A stretch of DNA of 64,000 nucleotides from Gonium pectorale (GCA_001584585.1 LSYV01000037.1:547738-611737); one strand, 5' to 3'; positions 37,501 through 50,600 are shown, counted from the stretch's first letter. Translations and numbers: made by a program. The notes: a model not told the origin generated them from the sequence alone.

Positions 37501-37962
37501 CAGTCGGGCGCTCATGAAGGCCGTGTACCACGGCAAGCGGCCGACATTCCCGGAGAACACGCTGCAAGCATACAAGTGCGCATTACAATGACCGCTCGCT
37601 TTGCAATAGATTGTTTTAAAACCTATGCGCAGCCCGCAGCTGCTTATTTTCTGTGGATACTTGTATGCTTTCTGTGGGATGTGCGGACAGGCTGCTGGCT
37701 TTCCTTCAATGCATATTCGTGAATGAGGCGACCTCCTTGACTCCGCGGTCTTGGCTCCCGCTGCTCTAGCGACCCCATACTGTTAACCGGCCCCCTACTT
37801 TGCATGTGCGCCTCCAGGAACCTCGCTATGTGTTGCTGGTCAGGCGACCCCACATCGCGGCCCAGCGCGGTGGTGCTCGTGCGGCTGCTGCGCAACCAGC
37901 TCGAAAGCCTGAAGCACTCGGGCAGCGGCAGCTCGGGATCCAACACAAGCACGCGGGCCTGA
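31554..37962 (+). CDS. GAF-domain protein kinase (TKL-like, non-RD catalytic loop)
   Basis: Twelve exons: 31554-31751, 31906-32211, 32457-32813, 33170-33543, 33730-33898, 34235-35118, 35402-36044, 36373-36438, 36667-36818, 37051-37196, 37443-37575, 37818-37962; 1190 aa. The N-terminus is MVFACCFGGG. Residues about 67-285 form a GAF-like sensor (LCTVSILDSAHERFTV, YSFWDPAHASLEHNQPPHDW). A second GAF-like region (about 288-330 and 469-570) is split by roughly 130 disordered residues. The kinase domain starts near 771: glycine loop GRGGSG (780-785), VAVK Lys801, a long Ser/Gly insertion before the C helix, HCDLKPGN (Asp1024), DFG (1048-1050), APE (1079-1081), IDIYAFG, and WSGDPTSRPS near the end. 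Arg of the usual HRD is Cys. Large GAF kinases are common in volvocine algae; ligand and substrates are unknown. The start of exon 7 is ambiguous: an acceptor at 35347 would add 18 residues in frame. Confidence 0.85.
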
Positions 37963-39987
37963 GCCTTCGGGATGCGGGCAGCAGGCACGCGGGCGTGTGC
38001 CCATGGGAGAGCGGGCCCGAGCACGCGGGCCTGAGCGCCAGCGCCATCTCGTGTATGGAATGGCGGTCGGGCAGCAGAGGGCTGTACGCGCTGTCCCACG
38101 AGCAACTACGTGCGGGTGCGCTGCGACCGTGTCCCCGCGGGATCGGTGCCCGGTGCCTCCTGTGTGGCCGGCTGCGAGTCGGCACGATGCATGCGGGCAG
38201 CCTCCAGCTCGTGGCGCCCGTGTGTCCAGGGGCAACTTCACGCGGGCACCTCCCCGGAGTCCGCCTTGATAGCGTTTTCCTGTTAGCTGACCCTCTGTGC
38301 GGTCTAGGCGTTAGGTCTTACCTAGCCGGTGATCTCTACAGCTGAGTTCGCTGATGAGCGACAAGCCCTGCCCCACGGCAGGTAGCAGGCAGGGGCATGC
38401 ATTCTGCGTATGTCTAGGATGCGTTATGTCATCCTCGGTAGCTCTAAGCAGGGTTCGAGTTGCGCGTTGTCGCACGCTTGCGGATTTGTACGGATTTTCA
38501 GGTGCATTGTGTTGTCATGTCGAGCGCATGCCGTTAGGGCAGGCTATGTAGCGTGCAGGGTAAAGGGGACACATTGCTGATCCGTTGTGACGAGCGCTGA
38601 CCGCCCCGAGGGTACGGGACAACAGCCGCCGCTCGGCCGGCAGTGCTGCGCCGCATCGCGCTCTAGGTGCCTGGAGAGTAGGCTGAATACACAGCAGGTT
38701 GTCAAAGACGTGCATCAATTATTATGTATTCACATTGCAAGGCCTGGTGGCGGACAAAATTTGAGGTTGGAGGTGAGCTGTCAATTCTCGGTACATGAAC
38801 TACCACACGCGTGGTGCTGGAAAACCTACGGCGGTGCCTGCCCGTCCGGCTGGGCGGGGAAGGGGCGTTACCCGGCATGGGAAGGCCCTGCCTTTCACTG
38901 CTCCTTGCCGCCGCCGCTGGCTCTGCGCGTTAATGCACGCAACGGAACGGCGTGCGTGCATGCCAGCGGGCTGTGTCCATAAGCGTGTCATAACTCCCTT
39001 GCTTGCGGTGCGTAGAAGGAGTATGGCGCGACGCAGGGCTTCGTGATTGCATCGGCTCATGGTGCGGAGCATACGTTCTGCGGCAACGGCATGCATGCTG
39101 CTTCCCAGCACTGCTGCGTGGCCCATGTGGGGGAGTATGGAAGTGCCTGGGGTTTAAGTTGTGCATCAGGTGCGGTTGGTGGCACGGGCCGGGACGGTGG
39201 ACTTCGAATAGGTGCATTGCATGTCATTTTTCACGCAAATTGCTCTTGACATCCTCATCGTGTGCTCGGGGACGAGCGACTCCTGGCACTGGAAGGGTGA
39301 GAGCCGAAGGCAAACCTGCCGCATACAACTTGTATTCATTGGGCTTGGTCGTGCTGTCCTTTGCTCGGGGCCCCTGCGGATCAGCCATGCAGGAGGATGC
39401 GCGAGCGGCGAAGGAAGCAACGTACGTAAGGACTATTTTCACAGCCTATGCACAGCCTACGGGAAAGCTCCTGTTGCGTTCCAGATGTGCACACGCCGGC
39501 GATCTCTCTCTACAGGAGAATACGGTACATAGCACGAAAGTTGATCCGATGTCTTGGCCGGGAACCGATGCTTCAGCAAAGTCGGTTGACATGCCCAAGT
39601 TCCCGCTTGCTGTACAACTTTGTGCGAGCGAATGCGTGTGTTATGCATCGCTTACCGTCAGATTTCTGAACAACAGATACGTTGTGTGTGTACGTCGCCA
39701 ACGATTCGCAGCACATAAACCCGTGGTGTCAAAACACACCCTTGCCACAGCCGTACGGCTGCTGGCGAGAGAACTTCTGAAAGGTTCGTAAGAACTGTAA
39801 TCCATAATTCATGGATGACTGCCTTTCCCCAGATGCTCAGCCCAGTCGACTGGGAAGTCGTCGCGCGAAATGGGTCAGTCCACGTCCCGCTTGGCGGCTG
39901 CTCCTCTAGCAAATGTTATACCGGAGTGGTAAGGATACTTCGCGCTAGGGAGCAGCCGGCTGGTTTGCTGCCATGCCCAATTAACTG
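37963..39987. other. Intergenic / long 3' UTR
   Basis: Downstream of the kinase stop. A motif of about 17 bp containing GCACGCGGGCCTGAGC overlaps the stop (37948-37964) and recurs at 38018-38034. A 263-codon open frame (39003-39791) is Cys/Trp/Arg-rich and unlike the local genes in codon use; I do not call it a gene. The only TGTAA found is at 39796-39800. Confidence 0.5.
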
Positions 39988-42900
39988 ATGCCCGGCCTGG
40001 GTTATCCTATCTTCTTCACGCAGATACGTCATTTATCGCGAAGGCTAGTGGCGAGAAATTTTTGCGCTTCTGGAGCTTGTGGTGGCAGTTGTGCAGCGCG
40101 CTCAGCCGTCTGCAGCCAAGCGCACCGCAGCTGGGGTGCCTCTAGAGATAAAGCTCATTACTTGGCGCACGTTTCTGATGGGTCGAAAGGGCGGCGCGTT
40201 GGTCCGCTCAGGGCTGTGGCGCAACGCCCTTCCTCGCTGGACAGCAAGCAATTGGTTGGGACTACGTCTGCCCACTTTGAACATGAGCTCGACGTCGCAT
40301 CTGCACTGTCGTCCGATGAGCCCGCGGTGCTATCCAACGCGACGCAAGGGGAGGTGCCCCTGTCGGCGTCGACGATGCTGCGGGAAAACGTGACCGGCCC
40401 GCGACGTACCGCCAGAACCAAAGTTGTGCCCGCATTGACGCCCAAATCGCGGCTCGAGAGCGGCTCAGAGGCGTCCGCTTCGCAAGGAAACAGGAGGGAT
40501 GGCTCGGTCTGGACAGGCCCACTTAGGCGCAGGCACGGCAAAGGCAGGAGCCGACAGCGCAAACCGGGGCGCTCCTCTCCTAACGCCGCCACCGCTGCGG
40601 TGCATGAACGAAGTGCTGCCGCGCCAGCAGCATCAAAGGGCGCGCCCTCGCCTTCAATCCCCGTCTCAGCAAGCGCAGGCCAGCAGCTGCCGCCGCCGCC
40701 GCCGCCGCCGCCGTCGCCGCAGGAGCAGCAACAGGAGCCGCAGCGGCAGGAGCAGGAGCAGGGTGCACCGCTCCCTGTTGCCTCCCAGCCCACCTTCGCT
40801 CCACACCCACAATGTGCGGTAGCAGCCACGGAGGCGGTCGCTGCCACGTCGGATTCAGCGGCCGCCGCGCCTTCAGAGGGGCCCGCCCCGGCGGCTGCCA
40901 AGGCACCCCGGGCGCACGGCTCCAAACCTCAGCGCAAGCGGGTTGCCAAGTTGCGGCCGGCGCTGGGCGGGCCCATCCCGCCGCAGCTGCTCACCGCCAT
41001 CCTGCGCGATGCCAAGACGGTGCCGCAGCTCACGCGCCACGTGTACCGCTACGGCCCGCAGTTCAACCACCGGCACGTCGGCTGCTGCCTGAACCGCCTG
41101 GCCAAGGCCATGGACGCGACGGAGCCGGGCAGGGGCGGCGGGCTGACCGAGGGCGCGCAGGAGCTGCTGCTCAGCCTGGACCGCATGCTGGCGGAGCGGG
41201 CGGCCGCCTGCACGGCGCGGGAGCTGTGCAACGCGCTGTGGGTGTGGGCCAAGCTGGGGCACGTGCCGGAGCCGGCCACGTGGGCGGCGGTGCGGCGCGC
41301 GCTGTTCGGCGAGGAGGCGCGGAGCGAGGGGGCGGAGGCGGAGGGGCGGGAGGGCGCGGCGGACGCGGACGCAGGGGCGGAGACGGGGCCTGCGCGGTCG
41401 CAGCCGATTGGACCCGCATGCTGCGATTTTGCCGGCGGCTCTCCGGGCTTCCAGGCCGACGGAGTGGACGGTAGAGCCGGGCTGCGGAGCGGGGACGACA
41501 GGCCGCCGGCGCCGGTGGGCTTGCCGTCGGCCGTGCCGTCCCTGTCGGGCGCCACGCCGCAGGGGCTGTCCAACGCCGCGTGGGCGCTGGCTCGCCTGGG
41601 CTGCACCGACCGCTTCGCATGGCTGCGCATCGCCGAGCACTCGCTCAGGATGCTGCCGTCGTACAGCCCGTACGACATCAGCAACACCGCGTACGCGTTC
41701 GCGGCGGCGCGCCAGCAGAAGGCGCACCCGACGCACGTCGCGCTGATGGAGGCGCTCGCGGCGGCGGCGGTGGCGCAGATAGGCAGCTTCTGCCCGCAGG
41801 ACCTGTCCAACATGCTGTGGGCCTACGCGCGCGGCGGCATGCCGCAGCCGGCGCTCTTCGCTGCCGCGTCGCCGGCGGTGCGACGCACGCTGCCCGGGTT
41901 CTCCCATGCCGGCATGGTGCAGGTGCTGTGGGCGTACGCCACGCTGCGCGTCCGTGACGCCGCGCTGCTGGGCGACCTGGCGCGCGCCATGCTGCCGCAG
42001 CTGCCCCGGCTCGACGCGCGCAACCTGGCGTTGCTGACTTGGGCGCTGGCCCGCCTGGTGGTCAGCGGCTCCGTCGCCGCCAGCGCCGCCGCGGCTGCGG
42101 CCACGGCCGGCGCCGATGACGGCGGCGCCGCCGGCACAGGCGGAAGGCTGTCGGACATGCCGCTCGGCAACTATCCCTTCTCGCTGGCGCTGGCGGCCCG
42201 GGTTCGGGCGGGCTTCAAAGACCCGCTTGCAAAGTACTACGAGCAGGGGGGCAGCGCGACCGCGGCCGCCGCCGCAGCGGCGGCGGCGACGGCGACGGTG
42301 GAGGCGTTCGGCACCAGCAGCCCTTCACCGCCGCCGTCGGGTGACGAGGAAGCGCGCCTTGGGGAGGCGACCGAGGGCGATCGTACGGCCGCCTTCGCAT
42401 GGTCGGCTCGGGCGGCGGTGCTGCCGGAGGTGGAGCTGGACCTCCCATCCGACTCGGAATTCGAAGCGGGCGCAGCGGCGCTGCTGGTGGAGGCGCACGC
42501 CGACGCGGCAGCGGAGGCGGCCGTGGCGCCGTCGGGTGCCGTTGGCGCCGCCGACGCCTATGACGCGTCGACGTACCCGACGGGCATGGCGGCGGCCGCC
42601 GCCAGCATGGCGCAGCCGCAGGTGAATGCCGCCGCCGCCGCGTCGGCGGCGGCGGAGGCTGTGTTGGCGCACGCGCCGCCGCAGCTCCTCTCCTCCATCA
42701 CCAGCTCCGCGCTGTCCCGCCTCGACTCCCTGGACACCCGCCACCTCACCGTCCTCATCTGGAGCATGACCTCCCTGGGCAACGCCGACCCCGCGCTCTT
42801 CGCCACCGCCGCTGCCGTGCTGACGCGCCGCCTGCGCAGCCCGCGCGGCGTGTCCCCGCCCTGTCTCTCCCACATCGCCTGGTCATATGCCGTTGTGGGC

Positions 42901-45900
42901 CACTACGACGCCGACCTGTACGACGCCCTCGCCGCCGCCGCCCGCCAGGCCGCCGGCGGCTGGCGGCCCTCCGACGTGTCGCTTGCTGTCGCCAACGTGC
43001 TGTGGGCGCTGGGCCGCGCGGGGCACTACGACCCGCAGGTGTTCGCCTCCGCCTCGCGAGTGGTCCTCGCCGCGGCGCTCGACGGCGTCGCCAGCGGAGC
43101 CGGTGCCGGCGGCGTCAACCAGCTGGCGCTGGTGATGCTAGCGTGTGCCTTCGTGGGCCACGACGACCCGGAGCTGTACGCGGGCGTGGCGGCGGCGGTG
43201 CGGGGTGCCGGGGCGGCGTCCATGCGCGACAGCAGCCTGGCCAACATCTGCTGGAGCATGGCGGTGCTGGACCATCGGGACCTGGGGCTGCTGGCGGAGC
43301 TGTTCAGGGACGTGGCGGAGCGGCGCGCGGAGGTGATCGGCGCGCGCGGCTGCACGCAGCTATTTCACTGCTGCCTGTGGCTGCAGGTGCGCGGGGCCGG
43401 GGNNNNNNNNNNNNNNNNNNNNNNNNNNNNNNNNNNNNNNNNNNNNNNNNNNNNNNNNNNNNNNNNNNNNNNNNNNNNNNNNNNNNNNNNNNNNNNNNNN
43501 NNNNNNNNNNNNNNNNNNNNNNNNNNNNNNNNNNNNNNNNNNNNNNNNNNNNNNNNNNNNNNNNNNNNNNNNNNNNNNNNNNNNNNNNNNNNNNNNNNNN
43601 NNNNNNNNNNNNNNNNNNNNNNNNNNNNNNNNNNNNNNNNNNNNNNNNNNNNNNNNNNNNNNNNNNNNNNNNNNNNNNNNNNNNNNNNNNNNNNNNNNNN
43701 NNNNNNNNNNNNNNNNNNNNNNNNNNNNNNNNNNNNNNNNNNNNNNNNNNNNNNNNNNNNNNNNNNNNNCGAAGGGCTGGTGTTCGTTGGGCGCTGGAAG
43801 GGGGGAGTGGGGAGCGGGTGTTTCTGCTAACATGTGTACGTGTAAACATGAGCTGTGTGCGTAAAAGCATGTATGTGTTACGTATGCGTGTGGATTTTGT
43901 GCGCGGCATGGAGGGGCAGCCTGCGGGGGCTGTGTGAAAGAGGCTAGGCGGGGTGTGTGCATTGCAAGTAGCGCGGTGGAGGGCGAAGGGGCAGTGGGCA
44001 GTGGAGGTCGCATCGCAGGTGTCACGGGGGGGGGTGCTGGGCTGGGCGGGGCTGGGAGTCACACGGTCGGAGCGGCTGCCCAAGGACTGAACCCGTCCCA
44101 CAAATTCCTCCGCCACCACCACCACGTGCCTCTTCCCTCCAGGACCTAGTGCCCGGCGGCTCGGAGCTGGTCGACCTGCTGCCGCCTCGGGTGCTGCAAG
44201 TGGGACGGGCGGCCTTCCTGCAGCTGGCCAAGGACCCCAGCATCTCGGACTTCCAGAGCCAGGTGTTCAGGTGGGTGCGCGGGCGGGTGGGTGCACCGGG
44301 GAAGCGGTTGCGAAGGGAATGAGGAGGGTTCTGCGGTTCTGGTCGGGCGGTTGCACCGACCTGCCGGTGGACGGGTGGGGGCCTTGGACGGAGCGGACGG
44401 CGGTGTGGACGAACCGCCGGCGTGGACGCTCGTCTGGGCAGGCTGGGCTGCGTGGACTGCCACACCGCAGACCACAGCGTACCACCGTCATGCCGACTCG
44501 CGTCGCATCCAAGAGGATAGAGGAGGGGCGCAGGGGAGGGTGGAGGAGGGGCGCAGGGTCCGCCGTCATCGCACATCACTCCACGCCCTCCGCCCCGCGT
44601 GCACCACGTGGCTCTTGATGCAGTTCCTCTTGACGCCGTTGAACACTCTCGACGCGACGCCCCCCGCCCCCGCTCCCGCCCGCCAGGGCTCTCGAGTCGC
44701 TCGGCCTGCGGCCCGCAATGGAGCTCAAGACGCCCGACCGGCTGTTCTCCCTGGACAGCGTGATCCAGCTGGGGGGCGTCAGCCTGGCGGTTGAATCCAA
44801 CGGGCCGCAGCACTACCTGCGGACGCACCCCAAGGTGCGGCCGGCAGGGGGGGAGGCGGCAGGGGCGAAGGCGCGTGCGTCTGTTCGCGGAGCGTGTTCG
44901 GATGCGCGGGTAGTGGCGTGCGTGGTGGGAGGGGTTGGGGCCACGGCGAGGGGCAAACGTTGACGGGGCTGATAACACAGGACCTCATCACACCGCCCCA
45001 ACAGCCTGCCCCCGTCCCCGCCCCAGCCCCCATCTGTCATGCCTGCTCACCTGGCGATATGAGTGGTCCGTGTCGGGTCGGGGTGGCTCCTCCCTCCCGC
45101 TCTCTGACAAGCACGCTACCCTCTTCGCCTATTCTGTCAGACACTGCTTCTCAAACCCCCGTCCCCATCCCCCTCCCCGCCGCCCTGCCCGCAGGCCTTC
45201 TCCGGCAGCTCCCGCCTGCGCCACGCGCTGCTGCGGCACCGCGGCTTCCACCTGACGCACATCAACTGGCGGCAGTGGGAGGCGCTAGGAGGCGACACGG
45301 CCCGGCAGCGCCTCTTTCTGCGCGGGCTGCTGGCGGAGGCGGCGGAGCGGCTGGCGCTTCAGGTGGTGCGGGGTTGGGATGGGCGGACTAAAAGGGCCGG
45401 AGAGTCTGGGGACGGACGCGGCGGAGCGGCCTGCACGGGTATCCCCCCTGCTTAATACACGCCATAAGTCTGACTTCGCATTCAGCTGGGCGTCCTTCCT
45501 CATTATTAGGTATGCTAAGCGGGGTTCACAATAAGTCCGGTGTTGAGTCGTGCTGCAGCCATGCCCGCCGAGATGTTGTAAGATGGGGTCGCGCCGGCTG
45601 CAGGTGCCGCGGGAGCTGCTGACGCCGACGGCCGAGGAGCAAGAGGCGGAGGAGTGGGCACGCGGTGCACCGGGGGCGGCGGCGCAGCGGATGGCGGCGG
45701 CTGAGCGCGCCAGGGCGATGGGAACAGCGGGCGGCGAGGCTGGGAGGGTCCCCGTGAGGCCGCCCGCGGCGTCGACGGAGCCGGAGCGGGGCAATCCGGT
45801 CGCCGCTGGAGTGCTGGCAGATGGTGGCGGCATGGAGAGCGAGGCCACCAGCGACGAGAGAGGGCGAGGACACCAGGCGTTGCAAGAGCGGGAGCAGGCG

Positions 45901-46098
45901 GGGTTCGGCGAGGCGCCTAGGTCGCAGTCCCGGGGGGCGGGTCAGGTGGCGGGCAGCCAGCACGGAAGCCGTGAGCTGCGGCCGCGCCCGCCGCCGCTGG
46001 CGGTTGGACCCATGCCGAAGCAGCTTATGACGGTGCGGGCCGAGGCCGGGCGCGCGGAGGCGCGGGTAGAGCGGCTTGGTGAGGGGCGCAACGCGTAG
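39988..46098 (+). CDS. Octotricopeptide-repeat (OPR) protein with C-terminal RAP domain
   Basis: Five exons: 39988-43386, 44143-44270, 44687-44834, 45195-45362, 45604-46098; 1445 aa, phases consistent. The Arg/Ser/Cys-rich N-terminus (MPGLGYPIFFTQIRHLSRRL) could be an organelle targeting sequence. Residues up to about 310 are disordered, with poly-Pro and Gln/Glu tracts. Helical repeats follow, with the OPR/FASTK-like signature PQGLSNAAWALARLG, PYDISNTAYAFA, PQDLSNMLWAYARGG, ARNLALLTWALARL, LSHIAWSYAVVGHYD and NICWSMAVLDH. Exons 3-4 form a RAP domain (LAVESNGPQHYLR, RHALLRHRGFHLTHINWRQW). Exon 5 is a charged low-complexity tail. OPR/RAP proteins bind specific organellar RNAs and control their stability, splicing or translation; the target cannot be read from the sequence. 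The start is uncertain: a strong acceptor lies at 40023 inside exon 1, so an upstream exon may replace its first residues. Intron 1 contains an assembly gap. Confidence 0.88.
43403..43769. other. Assembly gap (367 N)
   Basis: A run of N inside intron 1 of the OPR/RAP gene, 16 bases after the donor. The intron is otherwise in phase from 43386 to 44143, so no exon is required in the gap, though a cryptic one cannot be excluded. Confidence 0.98.
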
Positions 46099-47658
46099 GG
46101 GTGGGGAGGGTGCCGTGGGGTGGTGCTGCGAGGTGCTCCGCGGGGAAGGGGGGGCTGCATGGCCGGGGGTGACGAAGAAAGGAAACGGGTCGGCCGGGGC
46201 GATTGCAGCGTAGCGGCGCATGGTGTGTTGGCGCCCGTCCCGGCACCCGGCGTGATCTGCCGCGAGGGCAGCACGAAGCGGATATGCTCGACTCGTGGAA
46301 GGGCCTTGCCGAGCGAGAGCGCGAGCATCAGACACGAGGCTGGTGGGGGGTCACGTGTGCGTACCGGCGAGCACCGAACTGCGCCTGCCATGTATGTGCT
46401 ATGTATCTATTGGTGGTGGTCGAGCGCAGGCGCTGTTCGAGAGTTAGATTAGCTTGACTGCGCGTGAGACGCACGAGCAGTCCTTACGAGTGCCGATGGG
46501 TGCTAACCCTAGATAGGACGCAGCGTGACTTTTGAGTTGTGTCCGCGTTCCCGGTGATGCGGGGGTTCCATTGAGATGCCCCGAACCCCAAAGCACCAAT
46601 GCATGTCAGGAGACGCGTGAGCGCCCTGAGGCAAGGGCGTCAGGTCCACATGGCGACGCCGTGGAAGTGTGCATGGGTGCTTTTGTGCTACCGTGGCGCA
46701 TTTTGGATCATCATGAGTCAAGTGATGTGGCCAATACTGCGTGGCTCCGTCTGCCCGGGGGCTGAGGGCGAGGGCCGCCACCCATCACAAGAGGTGGCGA
46801 GAGGCTGGTCCGCGAAGAGGCGTTGTGTGTGGCCGGGGCCGGGGCCAACCAAACGGGCGCTGCTTTAGTGATGTGGGTGTGCGCGTCGTGTCCCGTGGGA
46901 TGGTGAGTGTGTGGCGGGGGCAGTTTGCCTGCGGGGGACGTGTGGCGACAACTGCTGACGCTGCACGGTCGGCCGCACCGCGGACGCTGGCACCACAGCA
47001 GAGCGAAGCGCTGGAACCGCCTGGACCCGGCTTGCCGCGAGGGTGGCACGCCGCAAAGTTGTGACACACTCGGTCCCTGCTCGTCCCGACATTGGAGGCA
47101 TGCCGGCGGTCCACCAGCGCAGCTGCGGCGGCACAGCAGCCGCCTCGTCTGGCCATGTCGGGTCCCACTCACAATCACAGTGTTGGCCGCCTGCCCGCCA
47201 GCATCTCATGCGATCCTGGATTGCTCATCCGCCCAGCATGCATGTGCCTCGGTTGCAGCCTTGCTATCTTCATCGGGAGGGAATCAGGAGCCCGCGTAAC
47301 TCCCACCCGCAGAAAGGGCCTACCTGGGATGTTCATGGAGCACGTATCCAGGGGCATTTTACTAGGGACCCGCGTACTTCGCCTCCCCCTGGACTTTCGT
47401 TTTATTCAAACCCGTGCAATTCCCCCCTGTCCCCAACTAGGGAATACGGTCCCAAACCGGAAAATTTCAAGTGCCTAATACAGAGCATCGATTCCACAAA
47501 CTCGTCCCGCGCGCGTGCTTCTGCCTCCTCACCAATCCCCTATCAACAACGACCAGTAGCGCTCGGGTGCCCAGAGGTGTCCTAGGGCCGGCGTCTTGGC
47601 ACTCCGACTGCGCCCAAGCTGCAAATGGCACATGTATCAATACCAACTACCGGTAACC
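46099..47658. other. Intergenic, convergent 3' ends
   Basis: About 1.6 kb between the OPR/RAP stop and the stop of the first glycosyltransferase-like gene. No coding frame I would support, and no TGTAA on either strand that I noticed. Confidence 0.5.
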
Positions 47659-50600
47659 CTAGGCTGACGGCACCAGCTGCCCCCGCGCCGCCTGCACCTC
47701 GGCGACCGACACCGCGCCCCGCAGGACGGCCGCCGCCTGCTGGCCCAACCGCTGCCGCAGCGCGCACAGCGCCCGGCGCTTCCCGAAGATGGTCGCGTCG
47801 TCCAGCCCCAACACCCGGAGCATCGCGTCCGCCTCCTCCTCCCCGGGCAGCTGCAGGAACACGTGGTCCTCGCTGCGATCGGGCGATGCGGGCCGCGTTA
47901 TGAGTCAAACTGACGCAAGGGAAGGCCGCACCGGGCATACGGGCGGAAGCGGGCGGCTGGTTGGGACCGCGCGGTTCGGTGCGCGCTATGGGCAATGGGC
48001 TGCAGCCCCCAGTCGCCCAAGCCCGCGGAGTAGCCCATCCGCTAGTGGTGGTCAGCAGGGTGGAAGGATGGGCACAGCTGGGTTGCCGGCCCATGCGGTC
48101 GCCCCCTCGGGGTCGGTCTTCAGGGAGACTGGGACTGTCCGGCGGCCTCCTGGGGCGGCCACGGACCTACGCATTTATCAACCCTGGCACGTTGTGCCTT
48201 GGGTTGGGTGCGCACTTGGTCCTCTTGGAAGAGCGTTTACGGAGGGCCATACTAGTGCGGCCTGGAGACTCCCGGCCTCTCCCTCTCAGCGTCCCAGGTG
48301 CCCCGCCGGACTCACCGACCCGCGGGTCGTCAAGGCCGTTGGCAAACTGCCCCATGCACGGGCCAGCCGGACAGCGGCTCACGCGGCGCAGAGTGCTGCA
48401 GCTTAGGACCGATACACTTTGGCACAATCTACATCTGGCCGGGGCCTGGATGACTAGGCCACCACAAGGTTGTCACGACACATCGTGTGATTGACAGATC
48501 GTGTGCTAGGACGGAGGAATATCGGGCGAGAAGGCTCGACCTGAGCTTGGTGTTGCCCTGGTATGGCTGGTGTACGTGTGTGCTGCGCACGATCTCGTAC
48601 GACACCGGTGTACGGTAGGCGCTGGCGAGGTATTTAGGCCTTGCTTGCACTGGTCGAGCTGTCGCTCGACACGTTTGCTCTAGCGGACACACACATATGT
48701 CGCATGCACTGTTATGACCTTTAGGGCTACGGTGCAGAGCTTGTGTAAGAGCTGACCACTCATCGTCATGTAGCGTCGAGCCGGGGCCGCGCCGCCGCTT
48801 CCAGGCGCGCCGCCTGTGCACACTGCACTCGCGCTACACTACGCACTCCGCGCTGTGCGCTTTCCTTTGTCAGTGTGCGCCAGCGGTCCTCCGCATGCAC
48901 ATCACACGATACGTCGTGACAAGGTCACACCACCAGGTCCCACCTCAGGAATGAGTGGGCATCCAGGAACTCTCGGGTGGCTATGATGGGCACGCAGGTG
49001 GTGAGGGAGGCCAGCACCGTGGAGCTCAGCCGCGTGGTCAGGTACTGCGGGAAGGAGGGGGGGAAGGGCAGGTTTGGCGGTTGGGGGATTGCAGGTTGAT
49101 TCCAGTAGGGGACGGAGGCTGGGACTAGGGCCCAAATAGTACGTGTCCTGTTGCATTGTTCCCTCATTTGCTTCGACCTTGAGCCTTCCGGGCACTGTGT
49201 GCCGTGCCATACCGGCAGCGTGCGCTTACAGAGCGCCCGCCCGTCCGCCCGCCCGACGACCGCACCTGGCTGTTGCCGAAAGCGGGGACCAGGGCGTAGC
49301 TGTTGTAAATCTTGTGCCAGAAGGCCTATACAAGGAGGGGGTGAAGGTAAGGCCAACCGGAAGGCAGGCATTCAAGGAAACCCGTGGCTCGTGCACACGC
49401 CGAGACACACACCCCACGGGCGACGGGCCCTTCAGGCTGCCGAAACCAGATGACGCCGGTGACGCCCCCACGGCTCGTCCAGGCCTGGCCCAGGCCCTGC
49501 CCATCGCTTCGCGCGCGGAGCTCAGCCGGCCTGGGCGGCGCCTTCCCCGCCTTCCCGAGCATTTCCGTCCGCGGAGGCACACCCGCATCGCGCTTGGCCA
49601 CGCCCGCCTCTCCGACATACGAATTTACTGAGTTGGCCGACCAGCCTCCTCCCCCTTTAAACATACACACACACGTCATTCCATTTCAACACACACACAC
49701 ACACGTTCGACTGTTTGCCTCGCCTCGCTCGCCTTCCTCGCCGAGTCTGTTTGCATTGTCTGTTTGCTTGCAGCATGTTCACAAGCACGCACGCATATTC
49801 GCACGACGTAACACACACACGTCGTTTCATTTCAACGCACACACACGCACACACAAACATACATAACACACAAACACGCACCCACCCACGCTACCGCCTA
49901 TGGTACCACCCACGCCACCACCATCCAAACCAACCCACGGAGCCACCGAACCAATCAAGGGACCACCAACTTCATCCGCCAGACCTAACCCACCGGATAG
50001 GCCAGTCCGCAGTGGAAGGTAACCCTGCTCTCCACATTTGCGGGTATCCCCAGGTCAGCCCGCGACCCCCAGCCCAGGACCGTGACGCTGAGCCGCTCCG
50101 CGCCCGGCCGCTGCAGCTGCGCCCACAGGCCGGTGAAATTGTGCGCCATGCCCGAGCTGCCCTTGGTCGCCCACTTGCGCACCAGGCCCTGCGGGGAGTG
50201 GGTGAGTTACAATTGTAAAAGTTACGGTCACAGTTGCAGGCCCTGGGCGTACGGCGAACCCGGTATTTTGAAACGCTTTGAGCGGGAGTGCGGAGGATCA
50301 TTTAGAAAGCAAGCCGCAGACGCTTAGGACGGGATACTGGGTTGTGTGCGTCACACACAGGCAATGTACGGCGAGGCGCAAGGGACAGCGGTAAGGCGCA
50401 TGGCGGATAATGAAGGAAACCATTCGCGATGGTGGCCTGGTCACAGGGACACGAGGCGGGTGGGGCGCACAGTGGCCAGAGTGGGCGAGTGGGCATGATC
50501 ACGGCCAGAACCACGTGGCGTGGGTGTGGCGTGGGTGGGGCACGCGAGGGCGAGACCACAGGGGCAACTGCGCGGCCTATCCCGCATGCACGGAAACGCC

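Noticed and set aside
43304..44125. Open frames spanning the N run
   Set aside because: They exist only because N codons are not stops; the flanks are an intron of the OPR/RAP gene.
49660..49870. CA-rich array considered as a CRISPR-like or satellite array
   Set aside because: Spacing is irregular and the units are simple CA runs; it is an ordinary microsatellite cluster in an intron.
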